Both the position numbers and the translations under genes were made by a program. This document shows, in pieces, positions 1 through 12,507 of a DNA stretch of 64,000 nucleotides (position 1 is its first letter; every line of letters begins with the position of its first letter). The stretch lies in the NCBI RefSeq assembly GCF_964204645.1, contig NC_134028.1:18574153-18638152 (forward strand). Direction: 5' to 3'. The notes under the pieces are model-generated. The model worked only from the letters and a program-made list of their open reading frames with translations. It made no database searches and was not told where the DNA came from. The stretch is from Tubulanus polymorphus (Eukaryota; Nemertea; Palaeonemertea; Tubulaniformes; Tubulanidae).

Positions 1-218
1 AGTATTTAAATACGTTGGAGAAAATTGAAATTGATATTTGTAACTATTCTCAAGAAGGTGATATTTTGATATTAGGAGACCTAAATGCTAACATTAATTG
101 TAACGACCTCGACTATATAATTGCGGATGATGAGGAGAATTGGAAATCCAACATCCCCCTGCTCTGTATATATACCCCCGTTTTTAATCTTAATCTCACA
201 CCTGACGATGATCTCTAG
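1..218 (+). pseudogene. LINE endonuclease domain fragment
   Basis: The frame contains ILILGDLNAN, the GDLNA motif of the endonuclease/exonuclease/phosphatase domain that non-LTR retrotransposons use to nick target DNA. Only the middle of the domain is present. The frame enters from beyond the left edge and stops at 218, and the downstream linker lies in other frames, so this is a 5' piece of a broken LINE continuing at 532. Confidence 0.6.
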
Positions 219-531
219 GGTGAGATCGAAACGTCGTGTCTTTTATATATTTTTGATTGAATAAATAAATTCTGGTTTTTAAATTCTTTTAATCTGTAAA
301 TAGTGGGATTTTATCTTATTATCCGTTCACCACGTTTGAGTGTGGTTATCGTTCTATCCCCCTCCTGCCTTCATATAGGCCTATATGCAACTCTGTTCTA
401 TTAAAATGGAATTCCACAAAAGATGTCCCCACGGATGCTCACGGAAACCAAGTGCTGGACCATTCTGGCCCACAACAGCTATACGGACAAGGAAGGGGTA
501 GAAAATATGACCAAAGAAATGGTGGAGGTTT

Positions 532-1215
532 TTGGCTAAGTTTAAGACACCTTGGGTGTGTCGGAAGTGGACCAACACCTCAAATGAATATAACTTCAAA
601 CATAAACCTCGGTTCAATGATAGATGTAAGACAATGAAAAGAACCCTGACTAAACTGGCTAGTCACATCTCGAAGGAACCTCAAAATAAGAGTTTAATTG
701 CCCAATATTATTTACTTAAAAAAGATTATAAGAAATCATTGAAAAAGGCTAATAGAGAATATAGAAACACTATTTTTGATAGCCTTAGTAAACTAGAGGG
801 TAAAAACCCCAAAGCGTTTTGGGATATAATTAATAACTCAAGAATGGGGATTCCATGTCTAAAGCTAATAACGTATCCCCGTACGAATGGTTCACTAATT
901 TCAAAAAAATTTTTTCATCTTCTTACCCAGATCTTGATAATTTGCCCGGAAAGACAAACTTCACGTGCCTGGACAATGGTGAGTTTACGTCCGAGGAAGT
1001 GCAAAAAGCCATTAATACATTAAAAAATGGTACTAGCGCCGGTTTGGATGGTTTACGGAATGAAATGTTAAAAGGCATAAACGACATAGTGTTAAAATGT
1101 TTAGTAAAGCTATTCAATCTGATTTATATGTAATGGTACCTACCCTAATGATTGGAGGAACTGTGTCGTAAAACCCATATTTAAGGCTGGTAGCCCCAGT
1201 GACTTAGGAAGCGTC
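532..1215 (+). pseudogene. LINE linker and start of reverse transcriptase, broken
   Basis: The first frame (532-1023) has the basic stretch typical between endonuclease and reverse transcriptase of CR1/Jockey-like LINEs, ending in KNPKAFWDIINNSRMG. A second, overlapping frame (855-1133) continues with INTLKNGTSAGLDGLRNEML, the first conserved block of the reverse transcriptase. After an in-frame stop near 1133, a KPIFKAGSPSD-like piece is still visible around 1165-1200. The YADD-type catalytic core is absent. Frame changes and a large deletion make it non-functional. Confidence 0.65.
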
Positions 1216-1262
1216 ATAGACACTATTGTAAGTACCAGAGGGGGAATCCCCTTTTAACCAAA

Positions 1263-1740
1263 ATGGCGGAAATTCCGTCTGCTGCGCGCGATTTTGAATT
1301 TGGATATTCCGGAGTGAATGAGTTAAGATATAATCTCTCCCAACGCCTAGATTCTTTCACCAGTTTTAATGATCTTGATGATGGGTGTAAAAGCGTCCTT
1401 CTGGTCAGCTCAGAAGAAACTGACATCCTGATACCTTCAATTCAATATGTCGGTGATTGTTTTAGGGCCAGGGTTACCATTAATAATAATGTTTTATTAA
1501 TTAATAACCTAGTAATCTCTTGTGTAGCCAGTCTTAGCCAGACTGAACCTGTACAGAACTCACTGTTTTCAAAAGCTTTGCATTTGATGTTTTAATGCAC
1601 GTTATATTTTATGTAGGCCTATCAATCTCCTAAAATGAAAATTTCATTCTGTCTGTCCACTTTATTGTTACTAAACCAATGGTGATGTTAAATTACTAAG
1701 GATCAATAAAGTTAATTTGTATTTCTATTTCTATTTGTAA
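1263..1740 (+). pseudogene. Probable LINE ORF2 carboxy end and 3' tail
   Basis: A 110-residue frame (1263-1595) directly after the broken reverse transcriptase ends with a FNDLDDGCKSVLL...CFRAR pattern resembling the extreme C-terminus of CR1-like ORF2 proteins. It is followed by an AATAAA-like signal near 1703 and a short TTTCTA-repeat tail at about 1714-1735, as LINE 3' ends often show. The joining of reverse transcriptase start and tail with the core missing suggests an internal deletion. The assignment of the protein fragment is tentative. Confidence 0.4.
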
Positions 1741-2190
1741 TGGCCTACAAGCCATTTGGCAAATTACTATTGATAAAGATGTAGAATGGCTTCCTGTGAT
1801 TATATAATGAGCTCTATTTGAACGTTGAAATGTTATAGCCCTATCGCATTGAAAATCATTAGAAGATGTTTTGTAATAGTAAAGGATATATGATTATATC
1901 AGAAGCGGCAGGCATAAATAGAAATGATAAGTAAATCGGATTATTCGGTCAAAATGGCGGATGTATACACGATACAGGTTTCTTGAGATTAGCAATTTAT
2001 AATAGCATAGGCCTAGCTGTCATATACGGCTCCGCGTTCTCTGATGGCATGTGTAGGCAGGGTCTTAGCCAGCACCCGTCCTACCCCTCATTTACGACGG
2101 GGAGAAAATGAAAAACATAAATTGACGGGACGGGAAAATTTCAGTCTAGACGGGTCAGAATGTAAAGCTTTTCTTAAATATGACGGGCTG
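1741..2190. other. Intergenic, no gene seen
   Basis: AT-rich sequence with no coding frame I could support. A G-rich segment near 2080-2160 repeats 'gacggg' several times and lies just upstream of the decayed hAT-type gene; it may be that gene's leader. Confidence 0.4.
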
Positions 2191-2194
2191 GAAT

Positions 2195-4730
2195 ATTAGA
2201 ATAAAGAATGCATCTTCCAGGAAAAAGTCTCTTCTCGACCACTGCCAGTCTGTGGATCATCGTCACGCAGTTGAGATGAACGACCCTAATCAGCAGAAGT
2301 TCGTTGATGACTCAAAAGAATAACACAGCCGGTATATCATTTAAATGCAGCTGTTGCTGGTTTGAAAACTGTGTATTTCTGCGTAATGAATGAATTGCCA
2401 AATAGTAAGTTTAAGCCTCTACAATCATGGGGACGCAACATGGGCATAAAAGAACTCCATGACCTACGAAAAGGACGAAATGCTTCTCACAATTCTCCTG
2501 AAACATTTAACGAGGTGAATAGACATTTTTTTTAATATCGCATTCTAAAGAACTTCAAAATCATACAAACATTTTAATTCAATATGATATGTATTCTCCA
2601 CTGGTCGGTATGTTTGACATTAATTAACTTTCAGATGTTACACTGCTTGAGTGATGTCCTCGATGATTAATTAAAAGAAATCCTGAAAAAATCACCCTTC
2701 CTAGGAATTGGCATGGATGAAAGTACTGACAGGTCATCCGAGCAACATTCAGTCATCATCATTCGGTATGTATTAATTCTCTTCAGTTCAGTAGTGATAA
2801 CTATATCTAGTCACAGCACAATGAAAACTTGTGAAAAATATTTTTTTCAGATACATAAATCCAGATTCAGCATATGTCGTTACAACTTATCTGAAAATGA
2901 AAGAATTAAAAGATGGTTCAGCATCAAGTATATACAATACATTACTATCAGTTTTGGGGGATTATGGTTTAAACCCAACGTCTATAATTGGCTTTGGCTT
3001 GGATGGAGCCAGTGTATTCACTGGTCGAGAAAATGGCGTTGCGAAAAAACTATACAATGATAATCCATTTGCAATCCCTGTACCACAGATTACACCTTGC
3101 CATCAGTCAAGTGTGCAAGAATATTCGAGATATGAAGGTAAATTAGTCATTCAAAATTCTTCTTTCAACTAAAAGATACATGTATTAACATAACTTGTCT
3201 TATAATTGCAGGTTTTAACCACCATGGTATCTACAATTTATACCTTCATCCAGCTATCCCCGAGAAGACTGGTCATGTTTAAGGACATGGCAGAACTTTT
3301 GGAAGTTGATTCATTGAAATTCAAAAAACTGTTTGAAATCAGATGGCTCTCACTTGGTGAATGTCTGGGATCAATTATTCGTAATTATGAACCACTCACT
3401 TTGCTTGTGTCCCAAGAAGCTGGAGAAGGCGATGCAACAGCAACTGGGCTCTATCAACAGTTGACATCATACAAGTACCTTGCACTTCTTCATATGGTGG
3501 CTGATGTAACAAATGCGTTGAATCACCTCTCAAAAATCTTTCAGTACAGGGACGTTTCATTCAGTGCAGTGAAATCAGCTGTAAGCAAAAATTTATAACC
3601 TGTTTATATCCATTTGTTCTAACATATAGGCCTATGACTAAAAGTTTTTTTAGACATTGTTTTTTTTTAAATATATTTTGATTTGTTTTATTACGGAATT
3701 CTCTTAAGCTCGAAGACTGTAAATCTTCAATACGAGATATGATTGACCACAATGGGGATAATCTGACTGAGTTCCAGGAAAGTTTTGACCTCAATGGACA
3801 ATATAAGGGCAATAATATTACAACAGCAGCACCAGGTCGGAGAGCAGCTGGTGGTGATGCAGCTGAAGGAAACCAAATTGCCCAGTTTAGGAGATTGAGA
3901 GCTACTGTTCTCAACAGTCTCTTAGACAATCTAGAACAGCGATTTCCAGCCATTGATTTGATTGATGCAATGCAGGTAGGCCTTACCAAGATGATTTTTA
4001 CAGTTACAATGAACATATATTTGTGTATAATCATTGTGTTGTTTACCTGAAATTTCTTTTAGATCTTTGATTGTAAATCACTGCCTGAAGATAACCTGCT
4101 GCAATGGGGTGTTGCCCACTTGGCTACTCTATTACGTCACTTTGGAGAGGAGAAAGTGGTTGATAACAGAGTATTTCCCCCATTAGTAGATGCTGAGGTA
4201 GGCTTTTCGTATTAGGGCTGGTACTGCACTCATTCCTTTGCAAACTTGTAATTTATTCATCTACTCATTGTAGATGTGTCGTCAAGAATTCCTGATGTTC
4301 AAACGTGTAATGGTGCGGCACAGCCTTGTTGATGAACAACAACATCGCAGAAGGAGACCTCTTGAACTATTCAAGGTCCTTTTTGAGAATCATGAGCACA
4401 GAGAGCTGTTTCAAGGTACCTTACTTCATAAATTACATTAACCAAAACAAAACCGATTTTCTAAATGTTCTCAGAACCGAACTAAAATCATTTTCAGGGA
4501 TGTACAAGCTATTTTCCTTTTGCTGCTTGGTAATGATGGGCAATGCTGAAGCCGAGAGGGCGTTTTCTGTTCAAAACAGAGTCAAGACAAACCTGAGAAA
4601 CCGCCTAAGTATAATTCAGCTAGATCGCCTTATTCGAGTGATATATGCAGACCCCACGCAGGGGCGTAGGAACGTCTCGGGCCTACGCCGCTCCGTGTCA
4701 ATACAGTATCATCATAGCTACATTTATTAG
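2195..4730 (+). pseudogene. hAT-type transposase-derived gene (ZNF862/C17orf113-like), eight exons, decayed
   Basis: Visible exons are about 2195-2514, 2635-2765, 2851-3137, 3212-3580, 3709-3975, 4063-4197, 4274-4415 and 4498-4730, all with GT-AG borders; apart from the lesions below, junction phases agree. Landmarks are GIGMDESTDRSS and GFGLDGASVFTGRENGVAKK (hAT/RNase H-like core), FEIRWLSLGE, and the C-terminal dimerisation signature AEAERAFSVQNR. The family is known from vertebrate ZNF862-type proteins domesticated from hAT transposases. Lesions are a 1-base shift near 2320, an in-frame TAA at 2668 and an extra base near 3085. The C-terminus runs into unrelated sequence. It could be a dead transposon copy or a dead domesticated gene; no terminal repeats were recognised. 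Confidence 0.75.
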
Positions 4731-4819
4731 TTGGGCCCCCCTAAATTTGGCTCTAGATCCTCCCCTGGATCGTCACAATTTTTGAACCAGGCGCCATATT
4801 GGATGGGTCGATCTGAACA
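4731..4819. other. Spacer before foldback
   Basis: Short sequence with no coding potential. It begins after a CAGGGGCGTAGG segment (4659) that resembles hAT MITE termini, but no matching end was confirmed. Confidence 0.25.
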
Positions 4820-5751
4820 CAGGGGCTTGTAAACTGGCTTGGATTTTACTTCCGTGTTGTTGATAATCTCGCGAGAATGGCGCTAAATTTAAACTGCAAA
4901 TAAATTCAAAATATCACAGAAATACCTCTTGTTGATTGATGTTGTTTATTTATCCACTATAGAGTTTCGATAAACAATTGGCTGTTAAGGATCAGTATCA
5001 GCGGGCGCGACACCTTACTATATTAAAATAACAAGGGATGAAACGGCTTCGCTTTTGCCTGTGACCGTATTGATGCGGCGGAAACCACTGGGCATGCGCG
5101 GCAACTTCCGAGCGCAAGTGAGCTGTCAATCAAACAACACATTATAGTTTTTCTACATCAATTAAAAAATTGATAATTTCCTTAGAAGTGTGATTGCCTT
5201 GGCTTGACATAGGTTTTTGAGAAGAATCAATTGATCTTGAACTGATCTTAACCTTTCGGAAAGTTGCCGCGCATGCGCAGTGGTTTCCGCCGCATCAATA
5301 CGGTCACAGGCAAAAGCGAAGCCGTTTCATCCCTTGTTATTTTAATATAGTAAGGTGTCGCGCCCGCTGATACTGATCCTTAACAGCCAATTGTTTATCG
5401 AAACTCTATAGTGGATAAATAAACAACATCAACAAGAGGTATTTCTGTGATATTTTGAATTTATTCATCAGAATGTCACGTGACTGTCCCAACTTTCTGG
5501 CTGAAAATTTAAGTACAGCGGAGGCCTGGCGTTTCATCCCTTGTGATTTTATATAGTAAAGCGTGACGACCGTCTGATAATGATTCTTAACGACCAATTG
5601 TTTATCAGAACTTTATAGCGGATAAATAAACAATATAAACACAAGGTATTTCCGTGATATTTTGAATTTATTCGCGGTTCATATTTAGCGCCATTCTCGC
5701 GAGATTATCAACAACCCGGAAATAAAATCCAAGCCCATCGCCAAACCCCTG
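4820..5751. repeat. Foldback (inverted repeat) element with three related arms
   Basis: The segment 4899-5111 reappears as its reverse complement at 5257-5468 with few differences. A third, more diverged reverse-complement copy lies at about 5530-5751 and matches 4820-5040, including the GCGAGAATGGCGCTAA segment. The outer ends read CAGGGG and CCCCTG. There is no coding frame. It is a MITE- or foldback-type element that could form a long hairpin; it may have arisen by nested insertion of two copies. I found no clear target-site duplication. Confidence 0.7.
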
Positions 5752-5756
5752 TGGCC

Positions 5757-5852
5757 TAGATCATCCAGTAGGCCTATCCCTGGTCCTTATATAGGCCTAC
5801 ATAAAAAGTTCTTTTTATATATATAGGACCAGGGATACTGGATGATCTAAGC
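5757..5852. repeat. Short inverted repeat around TAGGCCTA-rich loop
   Basis: AGATCATCCAGTA and TCCCTGGTCC at 5757-5793 are mirrored by GGACCAGGGA and TACTGGATGATCT at 5824-5852, giving an imperfect hairpin beside the larger foldback. It is probably a small MITE. Confidence 0.5.
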
Positions 5853-6631
5853 TACAGTTCACCCCCAAACTTATGATACGAGCCCCTGTGAATTCAACAT
5901 TAGCTTATCCCAGAAATTCTAACCCTTTTTTCGCAGCAGGCGTCAAATAATTTATTAAAATTATTTTCTTGTTACTTACTATTCATACATCGGCAAGGCG
6001 AATCCTTCGAATATGATATCCTCACAATACGTCAGATACGATGAAACATTACTTCAAAGGCTATATATTCCTTCGAGTGTCAGAATTACAAAAAAAAACA
6101 AATCCAGAGCGTCAGACGCTCAAAATAGGATTGATGTCTGTCTGCAGAGTTTCCAGAACCTGTCATGTCAGGTCCCGAAAAAACCCAAACTCATGACAAT
6201 ATTTGACGAAACGGCGAAATATCTAGGCATGTGCTAGACGAATGGAAGAACATTTTGAGTTGAATGAATATTCTGACCCGTCGTTAATAGCGAAAATGAT
6301 TCAACAATAACGATAAGGAAAATGTTGTGACAAATAATTCATTTGAAAGGTTGATTTATAAGAAGAAAATATTTATGTGTAAACTATGACTTATTTCTGT
6401 ATTAAAGGGAAAAGATAAGTTTCAGGCATAGATGAATTGATTAATGTAGAACTAAGAGCACATTATAAGAGCATTTTTTCGCTAGATGAATCGAGGTCTT
6501 GATATTTCGTTTCCGCAATAAGACACTGAAAATTATCTGCTCACTATCACAGTTCGGCAGACTGATTTTATTGAGACTGATTTTAAATCAACTCATCAAT
6601 TTAAAGCATGAAGTTTTTTTTCTATCTATAT
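5853..6631. other. Unassigned sequence with one small reading frame
   Basis: A 74-residue frame at 6013-6237 has no recognised domain. Its stretch at about 6137-6176 (TCTGCAGAGTTTCC followed by a CCTGTCATGTCAGG dyad) recurs in reverse complement near 23,800-23,850, so this is probably repeat-derived rather than a gene. The remainder is AT-rich with nothing recognisable. Confidence 0.3.
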
Positions 6632-6743
6632 CAGTTTTAATGCAGACCTGTAGCCACAGGTCCCGAGAAGCTCTGTAAAATGGCGCGAGCTGCCGTGTGA
6701 GGTCTTGCTTCATAATTATTGTTTTATAGTAACTTAAGATTAA
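6632..6743 (+). repeat. Partial ~190-bp satellite monomer left of the Gypsy insertion
   Basis: This matches the repeating unit at 21,885-23,232, including ATGGCGCGAGCTGCCGTG and the GACCTG...CAGGTC dyad. It stops exactly at the Gypsy 5' LTR in the sequence AGATTAA; the array resumes with TTAACTATAT at 21,885. The retrotransposon therefore landed inside the satellite. Confidence 0.8.
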
Positions 6744-6935
6744 TGTGATGGAATATGTCCATCAGTCGTTTTCTATGTTGTAACTGGAGGGTGCTGCCCT
6801 CTCTCTCGAAAATACAGAACAATAGGTGATTGTGTTAATATCTTTTGTCCGCCTTTTTACTGGTTTTTGGGCTCTCAGAGTCGATATTTGGAGGAAACTT
6901 CTACTGTGGAACAGGCAGAATAGGACCTCGTTACA
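6744..6935 (+). repeat. Gypsy 5' LTR
   Basis: 192 bp beginning TGTGATGGAATATG and ending CGTTACA, matching 21,693-21,884 base for base by eye. It would supply the promoter of the element. Confidence 0.92.
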
Positions 6936-6937
6936 TC

Positions 6938-6955
6938 TGGTGGCAGCGTAGTGGG
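6938..6955 (+). promoter_or_regulatory. Candidate primer-binding site
   Basis: TGGTGGCAGCGTAG begins two bases after the 5' LTR. TGG at the start fits pairing with a tRNA 3' CCA end. The second Gypsy element in this window has the very similar TGGTGGCAGCGG at the same place. The tRNA was not identified. Confidence 0.6.
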
Positions 6956-7178
6956 ATTTGATTGTGAAAAAACCAGTTGAAATTGAGTTGAAGCGGTGAA
7001 CACGTTTTTCTCCGTTTAGTCTGTGTAAATTACTGTTACTTTTTGTGTGTACTTAACGTATTTTTTTTACCTACTTCGTAATTCCTAGTACATATTTAGT
7101 ATTTTTAAGTGCCTGTTTCCCCTACATTTATTTGCGGTCCTGTATTTTCTGTGTCATTTATATAAAAGAATAGTAATT

Positions 7179-7233
7179 ATGTCGGATGTTGAGAATGATG
7201 TGTGTGAGCCCTTGGCCTTATCTAGGCCTATGT
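7179..7233 (+). CDS. gag: First codons of Gypsy gag, cut off by transposon insertion
   Basis: An ATG at 7179 opens a frame that reaches the copy of CCTATGT at 7227-7233, where the nested transposon begins. The second copy of CCTATGT at 14,430-14,436 continues in the same reading frame into the long gag ORF. This is therefore the displaced start of gag. The ATG at 14,433 is internal to the original protein. Confidence 0.75.
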
Positions 7234-7666
7234 TAGGGATTTCAGGTTGAAAATTTCTATGTGTCCTATGTGTCTTTCTAATAGCTTAAAATGAAGAAGG
7301 GGATAGCATAAGCATACAGCACTTTACAGAATCGAAATTGGTCAAGCGGTTCAAAAGTTATAAGCAATCTAAGGGTGGAAATTTGGGGTATTTTTGTCAT
7401 TCGATTGCAGGGCTGCCAACCCTCCCGAATTATTCGGAATCCTCCCGATTTGCGTGAAGAAATTCCGACGATACGATCGGGTATACAAAATTCCGATTTT
7501 TTTTCCTTTTTCGGCGATGTCCAATTTTCCACCCGCCAGCGCGTTGTAACACAATATGATGACTTGGTAGAACAGAATTGAATAGGTGGGGAATATATAT
7601 GCACGCGCGCGGCGGATGAGTGCGTCGCTATATATACTGTGTACGTGGGTCAGGCGATAAACAGCG

Positions 7667-8309
<643 letters not shown>

Positions 8310-8845
8310 AGAGTAACTGTGTTATTGATTTTATCTACGCATGGCGCACGATTATTTCGTAGTAGGAGAGCAGCTTCTTAATTTGTTTCAAGAATCAAAA
8401 TAAAGTTCATTCGTTTTAAAATACGTTGTTTTAAATCATTCTTGTGAAAATATTATGACATGTGGCAAAATGTGATTGTTATTGTCAAATTGCTCTGCAT
8501 CGTTTCGGAGAAGAATTGGTTTACTGCGGTAATTAGCTCGTTTTCGCAACGCGATGAGCATTCGAAGATCCGGGTTAGATTTCAACGTGTGGACTCGTTA
8601 TTTGTGGTTGAATTGTTTCGGTAAGCAATTGCTTTGTTAGTTTGAACCTTAATGTTGTCACTCTTGTATTAGTTTGATTTAAAAAGATAATTTAAGATGC
8701 TTTTGAGCAGTGCATCTCAAAGTAAACTTTTAGTTCGCATATTTGGCAGATGGCAGCACCATCGAGTTGCATGTAGATTTAGAGACTTTTTACTGTTTGT
8801 ATCTTTCAGTTCTGTACGTGGAATTAATGCTGGAAATTAACAGAA

Positions 8846-11718
8846 ATGGATTTATTTACTGTCACTGAAACAGGATCTGAAGTTGAAGACGAAGAACCTT
8901 TTCCCTCCGATGTTGGTGATGACACCAATGACGATCGTGAGCCTCCTCCGAAAAAAACCAAAGAAAATGAATCTAGTAAAACGAAGCAGAGGTTTAAGAA
9001 CGAATATTCTCAGAAATATTCTTTTATTAAACCTAGTTCGCTAGGCCGTTATTACGCATACTGTGATAGATGTGGTTCGCATATCAACATATCGCATGGT
9101 GGCCTTAATGATATAGAAAAAAAACATTTTTCCACAACTAAACACAAGTCAGCAGCTAATGTAGAAAAAATCTCGAAGTTTTTTAGTACTTCGCAGGAGA
9201 AAGAAAGTTTGATCAAGGCTGAGACATTATTCACAGTCTTTGTGGTTATGAACAGTTTACCTCTCGCAGTTTCCGATAAGGCTGGGCAACTATTCAGAGA
9301 TATGTTCCCTGGCCATCCGAATGCTACGAATTATAAATGCGGTCGCACCAAAACAACTCATATTGTGAATGCGGTTGCGACTGATATCGTGTCATCTACT
9401 GTATCGAGATTGAAATCATCTCCCTTTGTTCTTGGTGTAGATGGTTCTACGTACAAACAAGAGACATATTATCCAATCGTTGTGAGATATGTGGATGAAC
9501 AGTTAGAAACAAAATTGGACCTGTTAGCTAACCCAATATGGAATCAGTCGCACACAGGAGAGGCAATATTTAATATAATCAAAGCAGAATTAGAAGTGAA
9601 CGCTATACCATGGGAGAATCTACTTTCGCTTGTGTGTGATAACACAAATAGCAATGTTGGAAGACACAAGGGTGTAATAAAATATGTTAGAGATCACCAA
9701 AAAGAGGTACACCTCGCTGGATGCGTTAATCATTTGCTCCATTTAGCATTGAAGAAAGGCCTGAATACAGCCATTAAGGTAACTAAGATTTTACTTTTGA
9801 TTTCATTTTCAATATGTAGTAATTTCACCATCTTCTAATTTTCATCAACTCAGAAACTCAGATAGGATAGCCTTATTCGTTCAGCTTACACGTGCTGCCT
9901 TATGGTTTACACATAATCAAATGACATAAACTCAATAAAGTTAAAGTTCTAGAAACTTGTAGTTGCTATTCTGCTGTACCATTGTTATACTTTCATCGTT
10001 TGAAATCGGTGCGCATATCTTTTGTTTACAGCCTTTATTTGACTTTGATGATCTATTACGCCAGCTGCATTGGTATGTAACCAAAACGAGTAAAAGATCT
10101 GCAAGTTTTCAAACCATCCAGAAGGAATGCGGCCTGCCAGATCATACGATACTGAAGCATGTGGCTACACGCTGGCTCAGTATGGGCCCAGCCCTTAGCA
10201 GGATGCTGGAACAATGGGAAGCGCTGAGGAGATATTTTGCGAAAGAGATAGGCCATGATACTGATGGAGATGATGATCAAGAGTTTCTCGACGATTTTGA
10301 TGATGGCCCTGTCACCGCAGGAGCGATAAAAACTAAATTACACAAGTTTTTCCAGAGACGCACATCAAAACTATACACTGCATTTCTGATTAAAGCGATC
10401 TCGGTAAGCATTATATCACCAAGTCATAACCCTAAATAATTAGGATTATAAACTTTTTTGTGTTTTATAGGGTCTTTCTTACTGATAAAAGATTTTATTT
10501 CACAAGCTCTTATGATTTCTTTTTTTACAGGTGTTTGAGAGCACAAATGGATACCTTGAAACTGAAAGTGCATTGGTTCACAAAGTGAAACGAATTTTGG
10601 AGCGACTTATGTACAGACTACTTCTCTGTATATGCAAGCCAGCAGCATTTAACCAGGGTTGTACACCTTACTCAATCGATTTCACCTCAAGGTATTTTTC
10701 ATCCATCCAGTGTCATTGTAATTCCTTTGTAAGTGAATAAATTTTTTTCACTGGAGTAGATTCTTTTAGGCCTACATAAAGAAATGTAGTGAGTTTCATT
10801 TGCATTACACTACTTCTTCTGCTGTTAACTATTATTAATGCTGTCTGATGTAACTTTTATTCAGCTCCTTGCATATGTATTTATGATAATTTTCTTTACC
10901 CCTAGGTATAATATAAAAGACAAAAAAGACCTGTTCATAGGGGATGAGGCTCGGAAATTGGTGGAAACAGTCACTGACGAAACCAAGAAGAAATTCTATC
11001 AGGATGTTGTGAAGTTTTATTCAGCTGCCTGCACCTACCTGAAGGAGAAGGTGAATCCAAAAGACCAGCCTCTTTGGAGTCATGCTGAGGTAAAATATTC
11101 ATTGAATTTGAGAACTCAAAAGAGTATTTATTCTTTCGTAATTGTATTGTTTCATAGACTTATCAACTTTTGTGTAACGATTGATAATAATAATTTTTGT
11201 AGGTAGCTGATCCACTGATGCGTAAGGTTAGATCATTCCAGTCAGTGATATACTTCATGGACAGATTCCCTGTAATTCTTGGAGATATTGTTTTTAGAGA
11301 TGACTTGGAAATCGAATATGCTGACTTCCAAACTTTGCATGATGATGATTTTCCATCTGGTTTCCATAGTCCACCAGCAAGGGCCGATGAAAAATCAAAA
11401 GAAGTGACTGTTGAGACACAATGGAAAATCATACATAAGATGTTGGATGATGTTGGGTCGATACGTTTCAGATTGCTGCCAAGGGTGATGTGTCATATAT
11501 TGCTTGTACCAGTCAGTAATGCTGGCTGCGAAAGAATTTTTAGTTTCGTAAGGAAGAACCGTACGGATTCAAGAGCAGCTTTGGGTCAGAAGACCTTGCA
11601 GTCACTGATGGTTATGAAAACATCCACACAATGCAAAGACTTTCAACCATCCTCAGATTTGCTTAAGAAAGTGAAAAGTGCGACATATAATGCTTTGAAT
11701 AATATTGATACAAACTAG
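8846..11718 (+). CDS. hAT transposase, five exons, intact
   Basis: Exons are 8846-9778, 10,032-10,403, 10,531-10,691, 10,906-11,089 and 11,203-11,718, all GT-AG with matching phases, giving 721 codons. An acidic N-terminus is followed by a BED-like C..C..H..H segment (CDRCGSHINISHGG...HFSTTKH, about residues 72-98). Next come the RNase H-like core with GVDGSTYK (near 198) and CDNTNSNVGRHKG (near 265), CVNHLLHLAL, ATRWLS, and the C-terminal dimerisation motif NAGCERIFSFVRKNR (near 655). hAT transposases cut and paste the element in the nucleus; the conserved acidic residues are D, D and the E of this last motif. It lies centrally between the terminal repeats. The start is the first ATG of the acidic region. 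Confidence 0.88.
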
Positions 11719-12507
11719 ACAATCTGAATGGTGACTATGTCTCTGGTCTATACTGACTGACTCTTGTCTCTGAAAAAAATGTGAAAATCTCAAATTAGTA
11801 GAGTTATCAGTATTCTGGAGTTAAATCTAAATTAGATTTCAATAATAATAGTTGATTTGAATATTTTTTTATTTTAGCAAGATGAAAACAGAGTTGAAAT
11901 TTGACCCATGACTGTAGTTGTATTTAAGTTAGGCAATCTATGTACAGTATGCCAGGACAGTATTTCCATTTTAAGGGTTTATATTGCAATCTGTCACATG
12001 ACAGCTGTATAGTGTTATGTAATTCGTTTGACAATTTATGCCAGTTTAATGTTCTTATTTTTAGTCTATTGTATATTTTTGATAAACACTGTTGATTTTT
12101 ATCTTTCATAAAATAATAAAGAAAAAATACATTCTGTTGAATTTGCTGATTTTTTATTTTGCTAATAGATAATTTCATCTTTCATAAAATAATAAAGAAA
12201 AAATACATTCTGCAGAACTTGCTTATTGGTTTACCTTTGTTAGCGATATGAAGTTGGCATTGAGCCAATTCATGTAAAATCGCGGTACGTTTTTTTATGT
12301 GAGCATTTGTTTCATTGGTTCTCGGCTTAAACGATGTATAATCGATGCGATTGAAGACATGGCGAACCTCCTAATTGAAAGCAAAATATTCCTACTTGGA
12401 AAAGTCACAATTTCTTCGGTTTCGATATATTCCTATTGAAACCTTCAATATTCCTAATTAATCTGCCATTCATCCCTAAATGGAATTTTGAAAGGTTGGC
12501 AGCCCTG

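Noticed and set aside
4659-4766. hAT-type MITE with CAGGGG and CCCCTG ends
   Set aside because: The inverted ends are only six bases and the 8-bp flanks differ, so it could not be supported as a feature.
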